Source: Niameybacter massiliensis (GTDB taxonomy: Bacteria; Bacillota; Clostridia; Lachnospirales; Cellulosilyticaceae). From it: 64,000 nt of DNA. The notes beneath the pieces were generated by a model. That model was not told the origin of the DNA and searched no databases. It was given only the letters and a program-made list of their open reading frames with translations. The position numbers and the translations under genes were made by a program. Positions 38,950-47,207 of the stretch are shown in pieces (positions within the stretch are counted from its first letter, which is position 1; every line of letters starts with the position of its first letter). The stretch lies in contig NZ_LN875035.1 in the NCBI RefSeq assembly GCF_001282685.1, positions 261,022-325,021 on the forward strand. The letters run 5' to 3'.

Positions 38950-39927
38950 TTAGCCTCCTATTTGAGACATCATTTTATCTTCTAATTGTTGTACTTGTGT
39001 AACATGATTAAATTGATGTTGCTTAGGTTTATTTTGTATAGCTTGCCTCATCACTTCTTCTAATGTCTTTTCACTACTTGCTAAATAAGGTTTTAAATCA
39101 ATACCCTTATTAGAGTGTAAACATAATTTTAAATAGCCCTCACAGGTAATCCTTACTCTGTTACAGGTGTTACAAAAATGTTGTGATACCGCATGGATAA
39201 ATCCTATTTTTACATCCTTAGTTTGTAATGTATAATATTGTGCTGGCCCATTACCCAATGTATTATGATAGGGGATTAATGTTCCATAGTTTCTTTCTAA
39301 AATTTCTATAATTTCCTGTTTAGAAATCCCTAAAAAAGCTTTTCCTCCTCCAAAAGGCATCAGCTCAATAAATCGAAGAATAAGTTGTTCTTGTTTCGCA
39401 AATTGTACGAGTTCACTTATTTCTTGTTCATTCATATCTTTAAGAGGTACTGCATTTAATTTAATTTTTTTTAGACCTGCTTCTTTGAGTATGTGTATTC
39501 CTTTTAATACTTTTGAAAGACCATCGTAACCAGTAAGTGCAGCATACTTTTTTCTATTTAATGTATCTAAACTAATATTAACTGCATCAATACCTGCTTC
39601 TACTAAGGCTTTCCCATAAGTATCTAATAAAATTCCATTTGTAGTAAGGGTAACTTGTTGTATCCCTTCTATCTCTTTAATTCCTTTAACTAAGGCAACA
39701 ATATCTTTTCGTAGTAAGGGTTCACCACCTGTTAGTTTCACTTTTGTTATACCTACAGAAGCTGCTACTTTAACGACTTTAAATAACTCTTCTTTTGTAA
39801 GGTATTCATTTTGCTTACAACAAGCTAAGGTAACCCCCTGTGGTATGCAATAAATACACCTTAAGTTACACCTATCTGTAATGGAGATACGTAAGTAATC
39901 TACTTCTCTACCTTCTAAATCATGCAT
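38950..39927 (-). CDS. moaA: GTP 3',8-cyclase (radical SAM)
   Basis: A 325-residue radical SAM enzyme that makes the first committed intermediate of molybdenum-cofactor synthesis from GTP. The N-terminal SAM cluster cysteines are in DRCNLRCIYC, the GGEP motif in KLTGGEPLLRKD, and the C-terminal second [4Fe-4S] cysteines in CNTCNRVRITCEGYLKLC. The chain ends in the GG tail required for activity. It starts two bases after the mobAB stop codon. Confidence 0.95.
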   Translation of the reverse strand: MHDLEGREVDYLRISITDRCNLRCIYCIPQGVTLACCKQNEYLTKEELFKVVKVAASVGITKVKLTGGEPLLRKDIVALVKGIKEIEGIQQVTLTTNGILLDTYGKALVEAGIDAVNISLDTLNRKKYAALTGYDGLSKVLKGIHILKEAGLKKIKLNAVPLKDMNEQEISELVQFAKQEQLILRFIELMPFGGGKAFLGISKQEIIEILERNYGTLIPYHNTLGNGPAQYYTLQTKDVKIGFIHAVSQHFCNTCNRVRITCEGYLKLCLHSNKGIDLKPYLASSEKTLEEVMRQAIQNKPKQHQFNHVTQVQQLEDKMMSQIGG

Positions 39928-39928
39928 C

Positions 39929-40996
39929 TTACTTGCTCCTTTTTAAATAATTCTCAATCACTCTTGCTAAAGCTTCTATATCCTGTAATTCATATTGCTG
40001 AATGGTTGTATCTAAAAGGTAGTCTGAGGCATAAGCCAGTACTGTTTCTGGGTTACATACAGGTGGAATATGGGTTGCTTCCCTTACGACTTCTATTTTA
40101 GGATAAACACTTTCTTTAAAACCTTCTAGTAATACTAAGTCCATCCCACTGAAATAAGCTAATAATGTTTCTATCCCTTGCTGTTGTTGATCTTTTACCA
40201 AACATAGCTTTTCAGTATCATAAACCAATGTTCTGGCTGCCCCAGCTTGCTTATGCCTATATGAGTCAGTCCCCTTTACATCTGCTTCAAACAAATGACC
40301 ATCATGCTTAATGGTACCTACTTGTAGACCTTTGGCTGTAAAATAACCAATCAGGTTTGTCATTAACGTTGTCTTTCCAGAATTTTTACTTCCACTGATC
40401 GCTATATAGGAAGGACACTCTTTGGTTAGTGCCACATAATGTATAGGCGTATTAATATTCATAAAAATACGAGATGGATCAAAACAAGTATAGTTGAGAT
40501 AAATTTTTTTAATATGTAAGGATTCTATAAAGTCTACCATTTTATATTTTTCCTGTTTAATGTACGTCTTAAGCTTAGGTAGTATCCTCTTATGATAAAC
40601 ACTCCCAAAAGGACTTATCTTTCCATCTGGCATACATATCACATAAGCATCATAAAGATCTTCTTCTACATAACTTAGTACATAGTTCATAAAGTCTTTA
40701 CAATGATTTGGCATATCACATGCCCATAAATATACATAATCTTCTACTACAGATGCTAATGCAGTATACAATCCACCTATAGGCCCAATCTCTTTTATTA
40801 AATCGCTTAAGATAACTACCTCTTTCCTTACATAATCTTGCTGGTCGTTAAGTACAACATAAACGCTACTAGCAGGTTGTAAAGAATTAACAATTGTATC
40901 TATAAAGCTTTCTCCCTCATAAGTAAGATACATTTTATCTGTACCCATACGACTGCTTTTGCCACCTGCTACAATAACCCCTGCTACTTTTTTCAT
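39929..40996 (-). CDS. mobAB: fused MobA-MobB protein
   Basis: A 355-residue fusion. Residues about 1-190 are MobA, the molybdenum-cofactor guanylyltransferase, with AGGKSSRMGTDKMYL and the later WACDMP motif. Residues about 195-355 are MobB, a P-loop GTP-binding partner with GSKNSGKTTLMTNLIGYF and VLLEGFKES. MobA adds GMP to give the bis-MGD cofactor used by enzymes of the DMSO-reductase family, such as the one encoded 7-8 kb upstream in this locus. Fused arrangement is seen in other Firmicutes. Confidence 0.92.
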   Translation of the reverse strand: MKKVAGVIVAGGKSSRMGTDKMYLTYEGESFIDTIVNSLQPASSVYVVLNDQQDYVRKEVVILSDLIKEIGPIGGLYTALASVVEDYVYLWACDMPNHCKDFMNYVLSYVEEDLYDAYVICMPDGKISPFGSVYHKRILPKLKTYIKQEKYKMVDFIESLHIKKIYLNYTCFDPSRIFMNINTPIHYVALTKECPSYIAISGSKNSGKTTLMTNLIGYFTAKGLQVGTIKHDGHLFEADVKGTDSYRHKQAGAARTLVYDTEKLCLVKDQQQQGIETLLAYFSGMDLVLLEGFKESVYPKIEVVREATHIPPVCNPETVLAYASDYLLDTTIQQYELQDIEALARVIENYLKRSK

Positions 40997-41016
40997 TTTT
41001 ACCCTCCTTCATATTT

Positions 41017-41799
41017 TCAAGCTTCTTTTCTATGAGTTAAATACGTTACACTTATAGTCAAACCAAGTGCAAGTAAAAGGAGTATAAAGGCAATTAATAG
41101 GGCTTCACTCATACTACTTTCCATGGCACTATAAATGGCTAGAGGTAGTGTCTGAGTCTTTCCTTCTATATTACCTGCAAAAAGCATTGTTCCTCCAAAC
41201 TCTGCTAAAACCCGTGAAGATGTCATCAAAAGTCCATTGATAATACCATATTTTACAAGGGGTAATAAAATATAATAAAATGCTTCTACCTTTGTGCAGC
41301 CCTCTAGTTGTGCACTTTCTAAAATTTCACTATCTACTGTATTAATATGCTCTTCTATTGTCTTTATAAAAAAGGGTAATCCAATAAAAATCTGAACCAG
41401 TATAACTGCACCAGATGAAAAAGTAAGTTGAATACCATAATCTGCAAGATATTTACCCACCATACCTTGTTTTCCAAATGTTAAAAGTAAAAAGATTCCT
41501 ATTACTGCTGGGGGAAGCATAAGGGGGATGGCAAGTAACTGACTGACATATTTTTTCCACTTAAAATCATACATCGCTATACAATAACTTGTGCCTAAAC
41601 CTACTAATATAATCACTATCATCGCCACAATACTGGTTGAAAGACTTACACCTAAAGCTGATGCGACTCTTTTGAAATGAATTAGCTCAATCTCTTTAAC
41701 ATATTTAGATGTAGCAACACCTATTAGAGGAAGAAGTACTATGCCTATGCTCATACCATATGTACCTAGCCCTACTACTTTCCAAAACTTATCTTTCAT
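41017..41799 (-). CDS. modB: molybdate ABC transporter permease
   Basis: About 260 residues with five or six predicted helices and the EAA-type loop [20 protein letters not shown]; the stretch [21 protein letters not shown] is typical of ModB/CysT-type permeases. Forms the membrane channel for molybdate with ModA. Its start overlaps the moaC 3' end (by 11 or 35 bp, depending on which ATG is used). The cognate ATPase gene is missing from the operon. Confidence 0.9.
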   Translation of the reverse strand: MKDKFWKVVGLGTYGMSIGIVLLPLIGVATSKYVKEIELIHFKRVASALGVSLSTSIVAMIVIILVGLGTSYCIAMYDFKWKKYVSQLLAIPLMLPPAVIGIFLLLTFGKQGMVGKYLADYGIQLTFSSGAVILVQIFIGLPFFIKTIEEHINTVDSEILESAQLEGCTKVEAFYYILLPLVKYGIINGLLMTSSRVLAEFGGTMLFAGNIEGKTQTLPLAIYSAMESSMSEALLIAFILLLLALGLTISVTYLTHRKEA

Positions 41800-42271
41800 T
41801 TTTATACATACCACTTTTGCCACCCATTTTTTTTGCTAAGTAGATTGTTTCAATAGACATTCCTTTATCTAATGCTTTACACATATCATAAATGGTTAAA
41901 AGACTTGTACTTACACCCATAAGCGCTTCCATCTCTACCCCTGTTTTACCTGTTGTGCGTACTAAACAACTACAATGGATACTTCTTGTTTGTGCATCTA
42001 ACTCAAAGTCTATTTGACATTTAGTCAGCATCAAGGGATGACACATGGGAATCATATTGCTTGTTTGCTTCGTTGCCATAATGCCTGCTACTCTTGCAAC
42101 CCCTAATACATCTCCCTTTGTTACTGTACCTTCTTTAATGGCTAAAAATACGGCTTCATTAACCCTTATGCTTCCCTTTGCTAAGGCTTCTCTAGCTGTT
42201 TCTTCTTTTTTAGAAACATCTACCATAATGGCTTGTCCCTTTTCATCAAAATGCGTTAATCCTGTTTCCAC
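41789..42271 (-). CDS. moaC: cyclic pyranopterin monophosphate synthase
   Basis: A 160-residue MoaC with nearly all signature stretches: [37 protein letters not shown] and [20 protein letters not shown]. It converts the MoaA product into cyclic pyranopterin monophosphate. The conserved histidine and lysine (KKMGGKSG) are present. Located between moeA and modB. Confidence 0.95.
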   Translation of the reverse strand: METGLTHFDEKGQAIMVDVSKKEETAREALAKGSIRVNEAVFLAIKEGTVTKGDVLGVARVAGIMATKQTSNMIPMCHPLMLTKCQIDFELDAQTRSIHCSCLVRTTGKTGVEMEALMGVSTSLLTIYDMCKALDKGMSIETIYLAKKMGGKSGMYKNER

Positions 42272-42289
42272 AATATGCCTCCTATTAAA

Positions 42290-43492
42290 CTATAGTTTAA
42301 TTACTTTTACGTTAGTTCCTTCTAATATATTTGGGGTATCAGCTTCAATATCTATAAGACAATTACATCCAATCATACTACTTAATACACCGGATGCATG
42401 TTCATATGGAATGGTTACATCCCCCTCTTCATAAAGTCCTCTAATCATTCTTCTTTTCTTAGAAACTTTATTAAATGCGCCCTTTAAAACGCCTTCTGCC
42501 TTCACTGGATAGACATAGCTTTGACCACTCATCTTACCTAATACAGGCCTTGCAATGCATTCAAAGGTAGCTAATGCTGCAAAAGGATTCCCTGATAAAC
42601 TAAGAATTAATTGTTTACCTAGTTCCATGGCTAATATAGGCGTTCCAGGCTGCATATTAACTTTCCAAAAAAGCCTTGTTGCTTGAAGTTTTAATATAAC
42701 TTCATGCATAATATCTTTTTGTCCTACAGATACCCCACCTGTTGTTAAAAGAATATCTAATTGAGGCATCATCTCTTTAATCTTCCTTGCTACATGATCA
42801 GGATCATCTTGTTGTGCTTCTAAAATAAGAGGGATCATCCCTAATTCTTTTAATCTCGCTGCAAGTAATGTGGTATTCGCATTATAAATCTTACCTTCCT
42901 CAAGGGGTAAGCCTGGCTTTATCAGTTCATCGCCTGTACTCATAAGTCCTACCCTCAACTGTCTTCTAACGCGTACTTTGTTGCATCCCATACTCGCTAA
43001 AACACCTAGATGAATAGCTGTTAAAGTGGTACATTTTTCAATAAGCAACTGTCCTTTTTGGATATCTTCTCCTTTATAGCAATAATTGCTATAGGGACTC
43101 ACACTTTTTTGTACCATTGCTTCCTCACCTTTAAAAACCACCTCTTCTTGACGTATCACTGCATCACTTCCCTCTGGGAGTGGTGCACCTGTCATAATGC
43201 GTACAGCTTCACCCATTCCTAGTCTTTTTTGAGAAGCCATCCCTGCAAAAACAGTTTCTATAATTTTAAAAGTCTTTGGATGATCTGTATTTGCCCCTAC
43301 TGTATCTTGTGCTCGAACAGCAATCCCATCTAGAGGTGAACGATTAAACGGAGGTTGATAAATGGGTGCATAGAAATCTTCCACAAGGTTTCTTCCTAAG
43401 GCTTGCTCTAGTTCCACTTCCTCATAGTCCTCTATAAGATTGATCTTATTGCTTAATAATTCAACTGCCTGCTCTAATTCGATTCCTATCAT
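42290..43492 (-). CDS. moeA: molybdopterin molybdenumtransferase
   Basis: A 400-residue full-length MoeA: N-terminal domain with NRSPLDGIAVRAQDT, the central MoCF_biosynth domain with LTTGGVSVGQKD and LSGNPFAALATFE, and a C-terminal beta domain. It inserts molybdate into adenylylated molybdopterin. It starts two bases after the stop of a second, shorter MoeA-like gene in the same operon. Confidence 0.94.
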   Translation of the reverse strand: MIGIELEQAVELLSNKINLIEDYEEVELEQALGRNLVEDFYAPIYQPPFNRSPLDGIAVRAQDTVGANTDHPKTFKIIETVFAGMASQKRLGMGEAVRIMTGAPLPEGSDAVIRQEEVVFKGEEAMVQKSVSPYSNYCYKGEDIQKGQLLIEKCTTLTAIHLGVLASMGCNKVRVRRQLRVGLMSTGDELIKPGLPLEEGKIYNANTTLLAARLKELGMIPLILEAQQDDPDHVARKIKEMMPQLDILLTTGGVSVGQKDIMHEVILKLQATRLFWKVNMQPGTPILAMELGKQLILSLSGNPFAALATFECIARPVLGKMSGQSYVYPVKAEGVLKGAFNKVSKKRRMIRGLYEEGDVTIPYEHASGVLSSMIGCNCLIDIEADTPNILEGTNVKVIKL

Positions 43493-43494
43493 AC

Positions 43495-44520
43495 TTACAC
43501 ACCCTTTCCAAGGCTACAACTTGGGAAAGTACAAGTTGAACAGTTTAGGCATAATCCTCCATGGCCAAGGGCTGCTATATCTTTCTTTTCTAGACGTTCA
43601 CCTGCTATAATACGTGGAAAGAGTAGGTCAAATACTGTACGTTTAGCATACATTACACAACCTGGCAAACCTAAAATAGGTATTTCTCCCTTATAAGAAA
43701 GTAAGAACATGGCACCAGGTAGCACAGGTGCACCATAACTTACAATCTTTCCACCTACTTGTCTAATTGCAGCTGGTGTAACATCATCTGGATCTACACT
43801 CATTCCCCCCGTACAAATGACCATTGTAGCCCCTTTTTGAATCCAAGCTTCAATAGCTTCTGTAATCTGATTTGCATCATCTGGTGCAAAAGTTTGACCA
43901 CAACACTCTAGACCATATTCTTCTAACTTTCCTTTAATTACACTTCCAAAAGTATCCTTGATGCGTCCATAGTAGACTTCATTACCTGTTGTTACAATCC
44001 CTACACGATGTTTGGTATAAGGCTTAACACTTATAAGTGGCTTAGTACCAAAACGCTCTCTAATCTGTAACATTTTTTCTTGGTCAATTACTAAAGGAAT
44101 AACACGCATCCCTGCTAATTTTTCACCCTTTTGAACTGGTGTATAACGATGTCTTGTTGCAACTACAATTTCTTCAATTCCATTAAGTTCAAGCAGGCGG
44201 TCAACATCTAAATCTAAAAGCCCTGAATACTTAGCAAAAAGTTCAATTTTACCTTCTTGAATGGACCCATTCGTGCAAGTACCTTCTCCAGCACATACCT
44301 CTTTTAAAATAAGAGCAGCTTCATTCTCATGCATTTTAGATGAATCATATTCCCATACATAGAGATGATCTTTTCCTACACTTAGAAGCTTTTCGATATC
44401 CTCTTCCTTAACTTGATGCCCTTTTTTAAAAAGTACGCCTTTCTTTTCATCCTTTATAATTTGAGTGATATCATGACATAAAATATGTCCTACAGCCTGT
44501 ACTGTCTTTATTTTTCTCAT
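43495..44520 (-). CDS. molybdopterin-binding protein, MoeA-like, Cys-rich tail
   Basis: A 341-residue protein whose core (about 175-320) is a MoCF_biosynth domain (VGIVTTGNEVYYGRIKD, ICTGGMSVDPDDVTPAAI, PVLPGAMFLLSYKGEIPILG). The N-terminal 170 residues differ from MoeA, and the last 20 residues form a cysteine cluster (CLNCSTCTFPSC) that could bind a metal. Found in many clostridia beside moeA; the role is thought to be in cofactor handling but is not defined. First gene of the cofactor operon, preceded by a terminator and a probable Moco riboswitch. Confidence 0.85.
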   Translation of the reverse strand: MRKIKTVQAVGHILCHDITQIIKDEKKGVLFKKGHQVKEEDIEKLLSVGKDHLYVWEYDSSKMHENEAALILKEVCAGEGTCTNGSIQEGKIELFAKYSGLLDLDVDRLLELNGIEEIVVATRHRYTPVQKGEKLAGMRVIPLVIDQEKMLQIRERFGTKPLISVKPYTKHRVGIVTTGNEVYYGRIKDTFGSVIKGKLEEYGLECCGQTFAPDDANQITEAIEAWIQKGATMVICTGGMSVDPDDVTPAAIRQVGGKIVSYGAPVLPGAMFLLSYKGEIPILGLPGCVMYAKRTVFDLLFPRIIAGERLEKKDIAALGHGGLCLNCSTCTFPSCSLGKGV

Positions 44521-44572
44521 GTTTGCAACCTCTTTCTGTTAGTTATCACTTAGAGAAATTTATGCTTATAAT

Positions 44573-44610
44573 AAAAATGCCCAAATCTCCTTAATCTAGA
44601 GATTTGGGCA
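44573..44610 (-). terminator. attenuator terminator in Moco operon leader
   Basis: A perfect 12-bp GC-containing stem (TGCCCAAATCTC and complement) with a nine-base loop and TTTTTATT on the minus strand, about 50 bp upstream of the first ATG of the operon and downstream of the structured leader. A terminator in this position acts as a switch, not as an operon end. Confidence 0.85.
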
Positions 44611-44629
44611 CACAAAATAAACTCATAAC

Positions 44630-44772
44630 GTTTATAATCCCCTTTACAAATAAGGAAGGTCAAGACGTTTCCAACTTGGCCCTGTGAACGACTCTCTAAG
44701 TGTTCAGTCTAATCTTTCATAGAATATTCCGTAGAAATATTAGATCGGAGACATTTGTTAAATGTACTTTAT
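44630..44772 (-). ncRNA. probable molybdenum-cofactor (Moco/Tuco) riboswitch
   Basis: The 330-bp gap before the cofactor operon holds a strongly structured leader on the minus strand. In order: CTCCGA; a long hairpin with TCTAAT/ATTAGA arms; a TGAAC/GTTCA hairpin; CACAGGGC; a CAAG-TTGGAAACGT-CTTG hairpin with a GGAAAC loop; and CCTTCCTTATTTGTAAAGGGG. These elements and their order resemble the Moco RNA motif that controls molybdenum- or tungsten-cofactor genes. The attenuator terminator follows. I matched it from memory; a covariance-model search is needed to confirm the class. Confidence 0.7.
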
Positions 44773-44853
44773 TTTAGCATGTACTTTCTATTCTATTAAG
44801 TATTTGCATAGGTATTCTAAAGCTTTTATACCTTATCTATAAATACTATACTT

Positions 44854-45738
44854 TTATTGAGATATTTTATATTTATTCTTCCACTCTCTTAAAATTAAGA
44901 TAACACCTACAATAATAAGAACAGTACCAAAAATTTGATTTCCACCAATAACTCTTTTTCCTTCAATCCATACCAATGCAATATTAATAATAGGCCCTGC
45001 ATTTAAAAATAGACTAATGCCTGTTGGACTTAACTTTCTTAGCGCAAAACTATTTAAAGTATACGCTATTGCCGACCCACCTATCCCTAAATATAATAGC
45101 TTCATAGTTAAAGACCAGTCTAATGGGATTAAAAAAGTTTCATCCATTAAAACACTTGGTAAAAATAGAAGTGTATTCAATAAGAATTGAAAAAAGATAA
45201 TCGTTGTTGGGCGGTATTTAAGAACCAATGGTTTTTGGATAAAATAATAAATAGCCCATACAACGGTTGCAGAAACTTGTAGGATATACACTCCTAGTGT
45301 TTGATCTGTACTTATTGTATCAATTAAAAAAATACTGCCTATTACACTTAAGGCAATGCTAATACTTTCACGCTCTGTAAATAAGGTACCTATTATTAAG
45401 CATTCTATAAGCATCATTAAAACGGGCTGCATACCTGATACAATAGATAAATCGACTACTGGAAGTAAGGCAGTCGCTCTTCCACTTAAAATATAATAAA
45501 ATGCTCCACCTAATAACCCTCCTACAATAAGCCTTCCCCTATCTTGTTTAGCAATCTTTTCTCTTTTTCCTATTGTAATCCACCAAGCACCTAGTACAAC
45601 AGTAGCAATAAAAAAACGATTAAAAGTTAAGACTTGATAAGATATTTTTTCAAGTAAATCTTTTATAAGATAAAAAGATGTCCCCCACAAAAAAGCTGTG
45701 AAAGACATCCCTAATATAATCAATCTATAGATATTCAT
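44854..45738 (-). CDS. EamA/DMT-family transporter in molybdoenzyme operon
   Basis: A 294-residue protein with ten predicted helices in two EamA repeats (AFLWGTSFYLIKDLLEKISY at the start; GGSAIAYTLNSFALRKLSPT in the second half). It lies 47 bp downstream of nhaC and probably ends the operon of the molybdoenzyme, ferredoxin and flavoprotein. It may export the product of, or import the substrate for, that enzyme. It resembles the separate EamA gene at 51200, which flanks the other end of the same operon. Confidence 0.88.
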   Translation of the reverse strand: MNIYRLIILGMSFTAFLWGTSFYLIKDLLEKISYQVLTFNRFFIATVVLGAWWITIGKREKIAKQDRGRLIVGGLLGGAFYYILSGRATALLPVVDLSIVSGMQPVLMMLIECLIIGTLFTERESISIALSVIGSIFLIDTISTDQTLGVYILQVSATVVWAIYYFIQKPLVLKYRPTTIIFFQFLLNTLLFLPSVLMDETFLIPLDWSLTMKLLYLGIGGSAIAYTLNSFALRKLSPTGISLFLNAGPIINIALVWIEGKRVIGGNQIFGTVLIIVGVILILREWKNKYKISQ

Positions 45739-45785
45739 TCATAGTCCTCATCTCATATAGTATCTATGGTATTATATCTTTTTAA

Positions 45786-47183
45786 CTACTCATTATCAAC
45801 CTTGTTTCTAAATATAAAAATCCCCATATAAGCAAGTAAAATGGTAAGTAGCGGATTGACTAGATTAAAAAAAGCATAAGGTAAATAATCTAAAGTTGCT
45901 ACACCTAATGTATTGCTAACAAAAGCTGCCGCCGCCGTCCACGGAATAAGTGGATTACAAAGTGCTACACCTTCTACAATCACTCGGCTTAGCATGCTTC
46001 TTTTCATATTTCTTTGATCATAGGCCTCTTTATATAAGCTACCACTTAAAATGACCGGCAAATACATATCTCCCATTATTGCATTGCTCATAATTCCTGT
46101 TCCAATCGTTGTTGTAATGAGTGTTGCATCTCTTTTAATAGGTTGAATAAGACGGTTAATGAGTACATTGAGTACACCTAACCCTTCTAACACTCCACCT
46201 AAATTTAAGGCTAAAAAACCTAAAGTAAAGGACCACATCATGCTTGAAATACCACCTCGCATAAGAAGTGTATCTACAATTTCATTCCCTGTCGGTGTTG
46301 TATAGCCTGCGTATAAACACATAAGTGCTTCATTGATAGGTGTTTTTTGTATAAGGATTGCTACAATTACAGCTACAAGACTTGAAATAGTAAGTGCTAA
46401 TACGGCTGGTACTTTTTTAATAGACATGATCAAAAGAATGATCATAGGAAGTAAGGCCCAAATACTTATATGAAATACACTGTCTAACCCTTGCATTAGC
46501 TGCTCTATACCCTCTTGATTACCTACCCCACCAGAATACTTTAATCCAATTACTCCATACATGATTAAAGCTATAAAGAAAGCTGGGACTGTTGTATAAC
46601 TCATAGTTTTAATATGGTCATAGAGGTCTGAACCTGTAGCTGCTGTTGCAATAACAGCAGTATCTGAAATAGGAGACATTTTATCTCCAAACCAAGCACC
46701 CGATACAATCATTCCTGCAATAAGTGGTTCAGGAATCCCCATATCCATACCAACACACATACTAAATACTGCAACACCTACCGTTGCTACTGTTCCCCAA
46801 GAAGTTCCCATAATAAAAGACGTTAAGCAACATACTACAAACCCTGCTGGCAAAATAATATCTGGATTTATTATTTGTAATCCATAATAAATGATAGCAG
46901 GTACAGTACCAGAGGTAATCCATGAACCTATTAAAGTTCCTATTAATAGGAAAATGATTAACCCTTCTGCTACTTTCCCCGTACTTGTAGCCATCCATTC
47001 AACAAGTGTTTTCCACTTATAACCTGCTAAATACGCTGCGCCCCAACTAAAAAGTAATGTGATAAATACAACCACTACAATATCTAATTTAAGCCAGAGA
47101 ATACCCGTTGTTAAAATACCTATTATGCTTAATAATGTGATAACTGCAAAGTGAAAGCTCACTTTATTTGTTGTTTCTTGCAT
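45786..47183 (-). CDS. nhaC: NhaC-family Na+/H+ antiporter
   Basis: A 465-residue protein with about twelve helices of the NhaC antiporter family. Key stretches: FIMGTSWGTVATVGVAVFSM, SGAWFGDKMSPISDTAVIAT and MWSFTLGFLALNLGGVLEGL. Members exchange sodium for protons or, in some cases, exchange organic acids (MleN-type malate/lactate antiport). It starts 24 bp after the molybdoenzyme gene, so it is in the same operon; a substrate/product antiporter role is possible. Confidence 0.9.
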   Translation of the reverse strand: MQETTNKVSFHFAVITLLSIIGILTTGILWLKLDIVVVVFITLLFSWGAAYLAGYKWKTLVEWMATSTGKVAEGLIIFLLIGTLIGSWITSGTVPAIIYYGLQIINPDIILPAGFVVCCLTSFIMGTSWGTVATVGVAVFSMCVGMDMGIPEPLIAGMIVSGAWFGDKMSPISDTAVIATAATGSDLYDHIKTMSYTTVPAFFIALIMYGVIGLKYSGGVGNQEGIEQLMQGLDSVFHISIWALLPMIILLIMSIKKVPAVLALTISSLVAVIVAILIQKTPINEALMCLYAGYTTPTGNEIVDTLLMRGGISSMMWSFTLGFLALNLGGVLEGLGVLNVLINRLIQPIKRDATLITTTIGTGIMSNAIMGDMYLPVILSGSLYKEAYDQRNMKRSMLSRVIVEGVALCNPLIPWTAAAAFVSNTLGVATLDYLPYAFFNLVNPLLTILLAYMGIFIFRNKVDNE

Positions 47184-47207
47184 CTGTAGTCCTTCCTATC
47201 TAGCTCA

